Below the pieces are notes generated by a model, which saw nothing but the letters and a program-made list of their open reading frames with translations, did no database searches and was not told the DNA's origin. A DNA stretch of 64,000 nucleotides from assembly GCA_963851025.1 (NCBI GenBank), contig CAWKOA010000006.1:558001-622000 (forward strand), given 5' to 3'. The position numbers and the translations under genes were made by a program. This stretch comes from RYN-230 sp963851025 (GTDB lineage: Bacteria; Actinomycetota; Actinomycetes; Streptosporangiales; Streptosporangiaceae). Below are positions 32,912 to 40,948 of this stretch, one piece after another. Numbering within the stretch: the stretch's first letter is position 1; each line of letters starts with the position of its first letter.

Positions 32912-33520
32912 ATGGAGAGCCGGTCAGGCGGCCCGCCGCGCAGGCACCGGCGAGATCCGGAGGCGTCGCGCGAGGCGATCCTCGAGGCGGCGCGCGAGGT
33001 GTTCACCGAGCGCGGCTACGCGCGCGCGACCATCCGCGAGATCGCCCGCCGGGCCGGCGTCACGCACGGGCTGGTCATGCGGCACTTTGGCACCAAGGAG
33101 CAGCTTCTCATCGAGGCGCTGCCCGGGCCGCGCGCAGCAGCGGGCGTCCTGCCCGGCGACCTGGGCACGCTCCCGGACCGCGTCGCGGCGGTATTCGTGG
33201 AGGAAACCGAGTCCGCAGGCGGCGAGCACGCGCTGGTCGCCCTGATCCGGAGCGCGGCATCGGACGAGGCGGTGGCGATGCCGCTGTACGCGGCAATGGA
33301 GCGCGAGATCACCGCGGCCTTCCGCGACGTGCTCGGCCCGGGCACGGAGGCCTACGCCGACCTGCTCAGCTCGCTCCTGATCGGCGTGACCTTCGCCCGC
33401 CACGTCGCCCGCACCGGCGCACTGGCCGAGCTCACGCGAGAGGAACTCGTCGGCTATCTCGTGCCCGCGATCCGGGCGCTGCTCGCCCCGGCCATCGCCG
33501 CAGCAGAGGGCGGCAGGTAG
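32912..33520 (+). CDS. TetR/AcrR family transcriptional regulator
   Basis: The protein has 202 residues. The DNA-binding domain is ASREAILEAAREVFTERGYA, then TIREIARRAGVTHGLVMRHF, then GTKEQLLIEAL (about 15-65). The C-terminal helical ligand domain has the TetR_C SPRD-like pattern (LSSLLIGVTFARHVARTGAL). The ATG at 32912 was chosen because an upstream ATG at 32876 would overlap the operator half-site. Its stop is only 11 bases from the convergent permease stop. It probably represses itself and the divergent membrane protein gene. Confidence 0.93.
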   Translation: MESRSGGPPRRHRRDPEASREAILEAAREVFTERGYARATIREIARRAGVTHGLVMRHFGTKEQLLIEALPGPRAAAGVLPGDLGTLPDRVAAVFVEETESAGGEHALVALIRSAASDEAVAMPLYAAMEREITAAFRDVLGPGTEAYADLLSSLLIGVTFARHVARTGALAELTREELVGYLVPAIRALLAPAIAAAEGGR

Positions 33521-33531
33521 CGCGGGCTCGC

Positions 33532-34956
33532 TCAGGCTCCCGGGAAGGCCGCTCCCTCACCTGCTCCGGCGCGCGGGTGCCGGTGCACGATAAGGCAGGC
33601 GATGGCTGCGGCCGCCACCACCAGCGCCAGGGCGATGAACGGGAAGGCGTTATAGGGGGCAGGCTGCCCGGGCTGGCATAGCTCGACGAACGGGACGATC
33701 AAGGTGATGGACCCCAGAGCCGGGATCGCCACATGGCGGATGGGCGAAAACGAGTCCCGGTGGCGGCGCCACATGAACACGGGCAGGGCGAGCATCGTGA
33801 GGAGGTAGACGAAGAGGATCACGATGGTCGCCATCGTCGAGCATTCGGCATACAGGCCGACCGGGTTCATCGATCCGGTGTTTCCGGTGATGAGGTGGGT
33901 CACCCACCAGACTCCGATGATCCCCAGCCCGCCGGCCGCCATGAAGAGCAGCGCGTTCACCGGCGTGCCGGACCGCGAGCGAATGTGGCCGAGCCTGGCC
34001 GGCAGCAGCCCCGCCCGGCCGCCATCGAAGAGCATCCGCGACTGGGAATCCGCGCCGGCGACCAGGGTGGCGAGCACGGAGACGATCCCGGCGATCCAGG
34101 CCAGGACGCCCGCTCGGCCGAGGTAGTGATCGGCCACCGTCAGAAACGGGACCGAGGAGCGGCCAATGGAGGAGACGTCGTAACGGAAACCGGTAATGGT
34201 CGCGTAGGCGAAGAAGACGAGCAGGGCGGCCGCGATCGCCACCGAGATGTAGAGAGCCCTGGGGATGGTGCGGCGCGGGCTGCGGGCCTCCTCGGCGAGC
34301 GCGGGGCCGTTCTCCCATCCGATGAACATGAACAGGGCCAGCGGGAAGCCTGCGGAAAGCCCGGCCAGGCCCCCGTTGAGGTGCGCCCAGGAGAACGGTA
34401 TGCCCGACAGGTGGGCACGCTGATCCACCAGGACCAGGAGGCAGACCGCGACCATGATCGCCACCTGGACGACCACGGCCGCGCCCACCGCCGTGGACGA
34501 CAGCTTGACCCCGCGTGCGGTGAGCCAGATCGCGCCGGCGGTGAGGACCAGGGAAATCGGCCCCCACCAGGGATCCCATGAGGTGTAGTGCGAGAGGGTC
34601 ATCGCCACCAGTCCACCCGACATGGTGAACACGGCCGCGATGGCGACGGTGTACCCCACCGTGACCAGCAGGGCCGTTGCGGCGCCGGCCCTGGCCCCCA
34701 GCGCGGTATCGACATAGGTGATGAAGCTCCCCGCCGACGGCTCCGCCCGGGTGAACTCGGCCACCGTGAACGCCAGGAGCCCGACGGCCACGGTAGCGGC
34801 GAGGATCGTCAGCGGTGCGGCGACACCGGCGGTGACCGCGATCACCCCGAACCCGAAGTAGAAGTCAATCCCCGGCCCGATGTTCGCGACCGTCGAGGCC
34901 GTCACGTCGGCGGTACCGAGCTGGCCGGACCTGAGGCGGTCTCCGCTCTGGTTCAC
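33532..34956 (-). CDS. APC superfamily amino acid permease
   Basis: The protein has 474 residues from the second of two adjacent GTG codons (34956), 5 bases after GGAG; the frame is open further upstream but without family similarity. Twelve to thirteen membrane segments are evident. The conserved FIGWENGPALAEEARSPRRT stretch in the helix 6/7 region is typical of APC amino acid/polyamine transporters. Lacking an enzymatic partner nearby, the substrate is unknown. It is divergent from the redoxin gene across 190 bp. Confidence 0.9.
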   Translation of the reverse strand: MNQSGDRLRSGQLGTADVTASTVANIGPGIDFYFGFGVIAVTAGVAAPLTILAATVAVGLLAFTVAEFTRAEPSAGSFITYVDTALGARAGAATALLVTVGYTVAIAAVFTMSGGLVAMTLSHYTSWDPWWGPISLVLTAGAIWLTARGVKLSSTAVGAAVVVQVAIMVAVCLLVLVDQRAHLSGIPFSWAHLNGGLAGLSAGFPLALFMFIGWENGPALAEEARSPRRTIPRALYISVAIAAALLVFFAYATITGFRYDVSSIGRSSVPFLTVADHYLGRAGVLAWIAGIVSVLATLVAGADSQSRMLFDGGRAGLLPARLGHIRSRSGTPVNALLFMAAGGLGIIGVWWVTHLITGNTGSMNPVGLYAECSTMATIVILFVYLLTMLALPVFMWRRHRDSFSPIRHVAIPALGSITLIVPFVELCQPGQPAPYNAFPFIALALVVAAAAIACLIVHRHPRAGAGEGAAFPGA

Positions 34957-35090
34957 CACGTCTCCCCCAGCCGGCGGCGGCCGATCACCGTGATTGTGCG
35001 CTGCAGGCCACATCCGCGATGCGCCCGTGGTGCGCTTACTCCGGGTGTCGGTATGGTGCTTGTGGGTACAACGGCGTTGTTGTGACCCAG

Positions 35091-35096
35091 TTGACA
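35091..35096 (+). promoter_or_regulatory. Candidate -35 TTGACA upstream of the redoxin gene
   Basis: A consensus TTGACA lies 51 bases before the ATG at 35147. The -10 region 16-18 bases downstream (TTGAGC/TGAGCA) is poor. A short inverted repeat ACAACG-G-CGTTGT lies just upstream at about 35069-35081. Confidence 0.3.
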
Positions 35097-35146
35097 GTGG
35101 CACGATTGCAGATTGAGCACTCGATGCTGTGAGGGGTAGTTATCCG

Positions 35147-35749
35147 ATGCGTCCTGACATCAGACCTGGCGCCATCTTTCCTGATTACGCTCTCCCGGAC
35201 CACACCGGCCAGGTGCGTACGCTCAGCGAGATTCAGGGCCGCGACCCGCTGATCCTCACCCTGGCGCGGGGCAACTACTGCCCTAAAGAGCACCAGCAGC
35301 ACCTCGAGCTGGCGGCCAACTACCCGAAGATCGCGGTGGCCTACACCCAGGTCGCCACCATCGCCACCGACGACCATCACACCCTGCAAGAATTCCGGGC
35401 CTCGGTCGGCGCCCAGTGGCCTTTCCTGGCCGACCCAGGGCGGACCGTGCAGAAGGACCTCGACATCCAGGAGTACACCGACCCCGAGCACAACCCCATG
35501 ATCCCGCACACGCTCGTGCTCAAGCCGGGACTGGTCGTCCACAGTGTCTATAACGGCTACTGGTTCTGGGGCCGCCCGTCGTTCTACGACCTGTGGCATG
35601 ACCTTCGGGCCGCCACCAGCGAGATCCGCCCGGACTGGGATCTGAGCACACCGGGCCTGCACGAAGCCTGGGACAAGGGCGACTACTCGAAGTTCCACGG
35701 CTGGGACCGGCGGTCCCCGCAGGCGACACCAACCTCTTATGAGTCATAG
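35147..35749 (+). CDS. Redoxin/AhpC-TSA domain protein
   Basis: The protein has 200 residues from the ATG at 35147; GTG at 35129 would extend it by six residues. The thioredoxin-fold peroxiredoxin-like layout is GAIFPDYALPDHTGQVRTLS, then LTLARGNYCPKEHQQHLEL with a single active-site-region Cys (about 46), then WPFLADPGRTVQKDLDIQEY. The usual PxxxTxxC is replaced by ARGNYCPKEH, so peroxidase activity is uncertain. The C-terminal 40 residues are Trp/Asp-rich. It is followed at 48 bp by a nitronate monooxygenase, possibly one transcript. Confidence 0.85.
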   Translation: MRPDIRPGAIFPDYALPDHTGQVRTLSEIQGRDPLILTLARGNYCPKEHQQHLELAANYPKIAVAYTQVATIATDDHHTLQEFRASVGAQWPFLADPGRTVQKDLDIQEYTDPEHNPMIPHTLVLKPGLVVHSVYNGYWFWGRPSFYDLWHDLRAATSEIRPDWDLSTPGLHEAWDKGDYSKFHGWDRRSPQATPTSYES

Positions 35750-35797
35750 GGCGACGATTGCTGCTGCCCGGCGAGGATCGCGGAAGGGGCGGGGGCT

Positions 35798-36748
35798 GTG
35801 AGCACGCCAGTATGCGAGCTGCTCGGGATTGAGCAACCGATTGTCCAGGCCCCCATGTCGGACATTCCCCCTCTGGCCGCAGCGGTCTCGAATGCCGGAG
35901 CGCTCGGCATGGTCACGCTGACCTGGTCCGCTGACACCGGAGCCGTGGTCCGTGAGACGGCCGCCCTGACGGCGCGGCCGTTCGGCGGCAACTTCGTTCT
36001 CACCGAAGATCATCACCGTCCCCTGGACCAGGCCCTTGAGGCCGGGTTGCGGATCGTCTCGTTCATGTGGGGCGATCCCAGCGGTTACGTCGAGCGGGTG
36101 CATAACGCCGGGGGAATCGTTCTGCACACGGTCGGCAGTGCTGAGGAAGCACGGCGGGCCGTCGCGGCCGGCGTGGACGTGATCGTCGCGCAGGGCTGGG
36201 AGGCCGGCGGGCACGTCTGGAGTACGGTCGCGACCCTGCCGCTGGTGCCCGCGGTGGTGGACGCGGTGGCGCCGGTCCCGGTGATCGCGGCGGGCGGGAT
36301 CGCCGACGCTCGCGGAGTCGCCGCGGTGCTCGCCCTGGGCGCCCAGGCTGCCTGGCTGGGCACGCGGTTCCTGCTGGCCGAGGAGATGCCGATCCACGAG
36401 GACTACCGGCGCCGGCTGATAGCCGCGGCCGAGACCGACCCGCAGCTGTACCCGAACCTGTACTCGGCCGGGTGGCCAGACTCTCCGCACCGGGCGCTCC
36501 GCAACTCAACCGCCGACACGTGGGAGGCGGCGGGCCGCCCCCCGCTCGCGCAGCGGCCCGGAGCGGGCGACGTGATCGCGCACTTCGCCTCCGGCGAAGC
36601 CATCGTCCGTTACGAGCCAGCGCCGCCGATGGCCGGGACCACCGGTGACATCGAAGCGCTCTCGATGTGGGCCGGACAGGGCGTGGCCCTCGCGAGGCAG
36701 CCCCAGTCAGCGGCGGACATCGTGACCGAGCTCACCTCCCGCCTGTAG
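35798..36748 (+). CDS. Nitronate monooxygenase family protein
   Basis: The 316-residue TIM-barrel flavoprotein begins from a GTG. The N-terminus GIEQPIVQAPMSDIPPLAAA is typical of NMO/2-nitropropane dioxygenase. DVIVAQGWEAGGH carries the phosphate/FMN region and the catalytic-type His, and VIAAGGIADARGVAAVLALG binds the FMN phosphate. LGTRFLLAEEM closes the barrel. It oxidises alkyl nitronates or, in related enzymes, acts as an enoyl-reductase-like protein; the substrate is unknown. Confidence 0.93.
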   Translation: MSTPVCELLGIEQPIVQAPMSDIPPLAAAVSNAGALGMVTLTWSADTGAVVRETAALTARPFGGNFVLTEDHHRPLDQALEAGLRIVSFMWGDPSGYVERVHNAGGIVLHTVGSAEEARRAVAAGVDVIVAQGWEAGGHVWSTVATLPLVPAVVDAVAPVPVIAAGGIADARGVAAVLALGAQAAWLGTRFLLAEEMPIHEDYRRRLIAAAETDPQLYPNLYSAGWPDSPHRALRNSTADTWEAAGRPPLAQRPGAGDVIAHFASGEAIVRYEPAPPMAGTTGDIEALSMWAGQGVALARQPQSAADIVTELTSRL

Positions 36749-36759
36749 CCCGGGCCGGA

Positions 36760-36780
36760 GGCGGTCGCACCGCGACCGCC
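36760..36780. terminator. Bidirectional terminator hairpin
   Basis: GGCGGTCGC (36760-36768), loop ACC, GCGACCGCC (36772-36780): a perfect 9-bp GC stem between the convergent NMO and NarL-type genes. There is no T-tract, as is common in actinomycetes. Confidence 0.65.
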
Positions 36781-36810
36781 GGCGCTTGTTCTCGGCCGGC
36801 CACAGGCACG

Positions 36811-37461
36811 TCAAAGCCGGTGCTCGTGGCGGCCGGCTTGGTGGCGGAGGGCGAAGATCGCCGCCTGGACGCGGTCTTGCAGGCCGAGTTTGGTGAGGAT
36901 GCTGCGGACGTGGGTCTTGACGGTCTGCTCGCCGATGGCCAGGTCCCGGGCGATCTGCCGGTTGCTGTGGCCGCGGGCGATCAGCCGCAGGACCTCGCGC
37001 TCGCGCGGGGAGAGCGGCTGCAGCGGGTCCGGTGGCGGTGGCCGGCGTAGCGCCTGGGTGAGCCGGGTCAGCAGTTCGGGGCTGAGGCTGGCGGTGCCGG
37101 CGGCGGCGTCGCGGACCGCCGCGATGACGTCCTCGGCCGGGGCCGTCTTGAGCAGGTAGGAGGTCGCGCCGGCGTGCATGGCGCGGACGAGGTGCTCGTC
37201 GCCGGTGGCGGAGGTGAGCACGACAACGGCAGGCCGGTGCGCCGCCCCGTGCAGTGCGGCGAGCACGGCGTGCCCGTCCAGCCCGGGCATGTACAGGTCG
37301 AGCAGCAGCACGTCCGGGCGGGTGGCCGCGACGACGTCAACCGCCTGCCGGCCGTCTCCGGCTTCGCCGGCGACCTCGACGCCTGGTTCCTGGCCGAGCA
37401 GGTAGCACAGCCCCTCCCGGACGACGCGATGGTCGTCGGCGATCACCACGCGGATCGTCAC
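36811..37461 (-). CDS. NarL/FixJ-type response regulator
   Basis: The protein has 216 residues from a GTG that overlaps the kinase stop (GTGA). The receiver has IADDHRVVREG, phospho-Asp in LLLDLYMPGLDG (about 54) and Lys in SYLLKTAPAED. The LuxR HTH is LSPREREVLRLIARGHSNRQ followed by IGEQTVKTHVRSILTKLGLQ. It is the partner of the upstream histidine kinase. The target is unknown. Confidence 0.96.
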   Translation of the reverse strand: MTIRVVIADDHRVVREGLCYLLGQEPGVEVAGEAGDGRQAVDVVAATRPDVLLLDLYMPGLDGHAVLAALHGAAHRPAVVVLTSATGDEHLVRAMHAGATSYLLKTAPAEDVIAAVRDAAAGTASLSPELLTRLTQALRRPPPPDPLQPLSPREREVLRLIARGHSNRQIARDLAIGEQTVKTHVRSILTKLGLQDRVQAAIFALRHQAGRHEHRL

Positions 37462-38981
37462 GGCACCGGCACCCGGACGGTGAGCGCCGCGCCGCGGCCG
37501 GGTGCGCTGTCGATGTCCACGGTGCCGCCCAGTTCGGCGACCCGGTCCCGGATGTGGGCCAGCCCGGACCCGGCGCGCGGGGCGGCCGGGTCGAAGCCGG
37601 TGCCGGTATCGCGGACGGCCAGCTCGACGTGCCCGTCCTGGCGGGTCATGGACACGGCCAGCCGGCGGGCGTGGCCGTGCCGGACGGCGTTGGCGCAGGC
37701 CTCCTGGGTGATGCGCAGCAGGGCGTGCTCGACCGGCGCGGGGACGGTGACGTCGTCCAGGCTGGCGTTGACGGTGACGCCGAGCCGGTCGTGGTAAGCC
37801 GCGCAGATCGTCTGCAGGGCCGGGGCCAGCCCGGCACCGTCCAGGCTGGCCGGGCGCAGCTCGATCAGCAGCGCCTGCATGTCGCGCAGCGCTTCCTCGC
37901 TGATCCGCTCGATCGCGCGGGCCTGCTGATTGCCCGGGTCGGCCCGGCACATCCCGGCGGCGATCATCCGCAGGCCGAACAAGTGCTGGGAGATCGCGTC
38001 GTGGACCTCCCGCGCGATCCGGGCCCGCTCCGCGGCGCGAGCGTCGCCGGTGGCCCGCTGGCGTTCGGCGGCCAGCGCGGAGCCTAGCTGGCGGGTCATG
38101 GTGGTGAAGTTGGCCTCCAGCCGGCCGACCTCATCCCGGCCCGAGACGGGCAGCGCGACGGTGTAGTCGCCGTCAGCGACCGCGAGGGTGGCTCGTTCCA
38201 GGCGGCGTACCCGGCGGACGAGACGCCGTGAGGCCAGCAGCCCGAACAGCACGCCGACCGGCACGATGGCGAACAGCAGCGCGTACTGACCCGCCAGCAG
38301 CTGGCCGGTTTCGCCGAGCTGGCCCAGCTCCCCCCAGGCGCGGATGGGGCTGATGAACCGGGGCGACCAGGGCGCCTGGACATAGACGTAGGCGACCTGG
38401 CCCCGCAGGCTGCCGTGCTGCTGGCCGATGGCCGCGTGGCCCACCGGCCAGACCGTCATGAGCACGCTGCCGTACGGCGTGGCCACGCTGCCGGCTTTGA
38501 GGAACAAGTGGGCTGGGCCGCCTGCCATAGCCGCGGACGCCTGGACGGGAAGCTCACTGCCCGCCGCCCGCCCGGACGGGTACCGCGATGGCACGGAGGA
38601 CGCGAGGACCATACCGCCGGCGCCGATCGCCATGACCGCGGCGACCGCCTGGCCGCTGTGGACCGGGCCGCTGATCGCCGGAACGACCAGCGTGCCGTCC
38701 GGGGCGAACCGGGCCAGGCCCGGCTGCACCGGCTGGCCCGGTTCGCCGAGCACGGTCCCGGCCGGCACGCCGCCGGGATAGCGCCGGGACAGCTGCTGGC
38801 CGTAGCTCTTCGCGGCGGCGTCCACCTGGGCCTGCAGCTGGGTGCCGTTCACCAGCGAAGGTACCTGGAAGCCGAGCACGAGCGCCTCGACCAGCACCAC
38901 GACGGCGAGCGTGACGAGAATGTAGGACGCGATCAGCCGGCCTGATAGCCCGCACGCCCTGCGTCGCACCCGGTCCAGCAC
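37458..38981 (-). CDS. NarX-like sensor histidine kinase (HisKA_3)
   Basis: The protein has 507 residues. TM1 is at about 15-40, a large extracytoplasmic sensor at about 42-230 and TM2 at about 232-255. A HAMP follows (RLVRRVRRLERATLAVADGD), then HisKA_3 with RIAREVHDAISQHLFGLRMI (phospho-His). The HATPase has the N-box ITQEACANAVRHGHA and G-boxes DTGTGFDP and GSGLAHIRDRVAELGG. The sensor domain has no known family I can name. It is co-translated with the NarL-type regulator and divergent from the membrane protein at 39155. Confidence 0.95.
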   Translation of the reverse strand: MLDRVRRRACGLSGRLIASYILVTLAVVVLVEALVLGFQVPSLVNGTQLQAQVDAAAKSYGQQLSRRYPGGVPAGTVLGEPGQPVQPGLARFAPDGTLVVPAISGPVHSGQAVAAVMAIGAGGMVLASSVPSRYPSGRAAGSELPVQASAAMAGGPAHLFLKAGSVATPYGSVLMTVWPVGHAAIGQQHGSLRGQVAYVYVQAPWSPRFISPIRAWGELGQLGETGQLLAGQYALLFAIVPVGVLFGLLASRRLVRRVRRLERATLAVADGDYTVALPVSGRDEVGRLEANFTTMTRQLGSALAAERQRATGDARAAERARIAREVHDAISQHLFGLRMIAAGMCRADPGNQQARAIERISEEALRDMQALLIELRPASLDGAGLAPALQTICAAYHDRLGVTVNASLDDVTVPAPVEHALLRITQEACANAVRHGHARRLAVSMTRQDGHVELAVRDTGTGFDPAAPRAGSGLAHIRDRVAELGGTVDIDSAPGRGAALTVRVPVP

Positions 38982-39016
38982 AACCGCACGCTACCTCCGC
39001 GCAACCCTCCGGCGTA

Positions 39017-39032
39017 TCCCTCCAAGGAGGGA
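39017..39032. promoter_or_regulatory. Palindrome TCCCTCCAAGGAGGGA in the kinase/membrane protein divergent region
   Basis: Seven-base arms TCCCTCC/GGAGGGA flank AA, about 36 bases upstream of the kinase start. It could be an operator for the NarL-type regulator (autoregulation); NarL-family sites are often short inverted heptamers. The regulator assignment is inference. Confidence 0.4.
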
Positions 39033-39154
39033 CCCGCGCTACCTCCGGCGCTGATCACGGTCACGGTCGTCATCGTCCGGCGGAGGGCGCATCGTGAATC
39101 CCAAGTCTCGGGCAAATGGGTCACCGGGCCAGATAGCCGCCGTAAGGTCGCGCT

Positions 39155-40792
39155 GTGAAGGTCGGCGACCAGGCTCCCGGGGCCTCCCCCGCGGCCGGGA
39201 CGGCGGGGCCACGCCAGCCAGGCCAGCGCACTCCGGCGGTGCCCAGGCCTGATCTGCGCCCAGCGGCGCGCCGCTGGGCGGCCGCGGCCACGTGGGCCGC
39301 GGGCGGCCTGGTGCTGTTCGCGGCTTTCCTGCGGATCTCGCTGGGCAGCCCGACCATCGCTGACGGGGCGAACCCGGCGCTGCAGGCCGGGGACATGCTG
39401 CACGGCCAGGTCCTCCTGCACGGGTGGATCATCGCCGACGCGAACTACTACACCCTCGAACTGCCGCTGTATGTGCTGGGTGAAGCCGCATTCGGGGTTC
39501 AGGACCTGGCCGGCCACGTTGGCTCCGCGCTCACTTACCTCATCGTCGCCGCCTGCGCCGTCGCGGTGGCCTGCACCAGCACCCGCGGCGCCGCGGTGGC
39601 GGCCCGCAGCGGCGCGGTGATCGCGGTCCTGGCTGCTCCGCTCGTCATGCGGCAGGGTGTGGCGGTCCTGGTGGAGGAACCCGATCACATCGGCACCGCC
39701 GCGTTCCTGCTGGCTGCCTTCCTCCTGATCGACCGGGCCCCGGGCCGGCGTTTCACGGCGCCGCTGCTGGGCCTCATCTTGTGGGCCGGCCAGGTCGGCG
39801 ACGACACCGTCCGGTATCTCGCGGTGCCCGCGATCCTGATCGTGATCCTGTACCGCATCGCGGCCGCCCGGAAGATCGGTTCCAGCGAGGCGGCGATCGC
39901 CGTGGCCGCCGCCGCGTCTGTGCCGCTGTCCATGCTGACCAGCGCGGTGATGCGGCACTTCGGGGCCTACGCGACGGTCAGGCCGCCGGCCGCGATCTCG
40001 CCGATCGGGCGCTGGCCGCAGCACATGGTGGTGGCCCTGCATGCCATCCTCACCCTGTTCGGGGTGCGCGCCCCGGCCACCGCGCTGAGCGCGGCGGCGG
40101 CCATCTTCGGACTGGCCTGCCTGATGGCCGCGGCCTTCGGCTGGGCCAAGGTCGTGCTCCAGTGGCGATCGGCGAGCTGGGCGGAGCAGCTGCTGTGCGC
40201 CACGATCGTCATCAACCTCGCCATCTACGTGGTTTCAGCGCTGCCCAACCTGCACAACTCCCGCGAGATCGCCGCGGTGCTCCCCTGCGGGGCGGTCCTC
40301 GCGGCCCGGGCCCTGGTGCCCGGCCGGATCAGCAGCGCCCGCCGCGCGCGGGCGGTGGTCGCGATAGCGGCCCTGGCGGCGCTGCTGCCGCTGGCCGCCG
40401 CGGCGGCCCGGCCCCGGGCGGTACCACCGTCGGTTCCGCTCGCCGCCTGGCTCAAGGCGCACGGGCTCAGGTACGGCATAGCGGGGTACTGGGACGCCTC
40501 GCCAGTAACGCTGGAGTCGCGCGGACAGGTTCAGGTTCGCGCGGTCACCAGGAAGGCTGGCGCCTACCACGCCTACAACTGGGAGACAGACCTGGGCTGG
40601 TACGCACCGTCCCAGCACGACGCGACCTTCGTGATCGCCGATCCGCCGCACGCCTGGCCGACCGAGGATTACACGGCCGCGGAATTCGAGCACTATTTCG
40701 GCCACCCCGTGGCGACTCACCGCGTGGCGGGCCGCACCATCCTGATCTACCGGGCGAACCTGCTCGACCGGGTGGGCCGGCCGGCCAGGTGA
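39155..40792 (+). CDS. GT-C-like polytopic membrane protein, unknown
   Basis: The protein has 545 residues from a GTG. The N-terminus is cytosolic and Pro/Ala-rich, followed by about 10-11 membrane segments between 45 and 430 and an extracytoplasmic C-terminal domain (about 435-545). The first loop (LGSPTIADGANPALQAGDML) and later HGWIIADANYYTLELPLY contain Asp residues placed as in GT-C glycosyltransferases/ArnT-like proteins. That similarity is structural and weak. The tail reads NWETDLGWYAPSQHDATFVI. It may transfer sugars or lipids outside the membrane. Confidence 0.65.
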   Translation: MKVGDQAPGASPAAGTAGPRQPGQRTPAVPRPDLRPAARRWAAAATWAAGGLVLFAAFLRISLGSPTIADGANPALQAGDMLHGQVLLHGWIIADANYYTLELPLYVLGEAAFGVQDLAGHVGSALTYLIVAACAVAVACTSTRGAAVAARSGAVIAVLAAPLVMRQGVAVLVEEPDHIGTAAFLLAAFLLIDRAPGRRFTAPLLGLILWAGQVGDDTVRYLAVPAILIVILYRIAAARKIGSSEAAIAVAAAASVPLSMLTSAVMRHFGAYATVRPPAAISPIGRWPQHMVVALHAILTLFGVRAPATALSAAAAIFGLACLMAAAFGWAKVVLQWRSASWAEQLLCATIVINLAIYVVSALPNLHNSREIAAVLPCGAVLAARALVPGRISSARRARAVVAIAALAALLPLAAAAARPRAVPPSVPLAAWLKAHGLRYGIAGYWDASPVTLESRGQVQVRAVTRKAGAYHAYNWETDLGWYAPSQHDATFVIADPPHAWPTEDYTAAEFEHYFGHPVATHRVAGRTILIYRANLLDRVGRPAR

Positions 40793-40948
40793 CGGCCCCC
40801 GGGCTGGCCGGCCTGGCGTACGGGAGTGACGCGAAAAGACCGTTAGGGCAGAAAATGCGACGGTACCGGGGAGCAGATCAGCGGGGTGCAGCCGCCGGCC
40901 GCGCGTGCCCGGTTGTGCGTCGCGTGCGTCCGGTTGTTGACTGATCAC

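Noticed and set aside
39781..40944. Long overlapping frame inside the GT-C-like gene
   Set aside because: Arg/Gly/Pro-rich shadow frame typical of high-GC DNA; the other frame has clear membrane segments.
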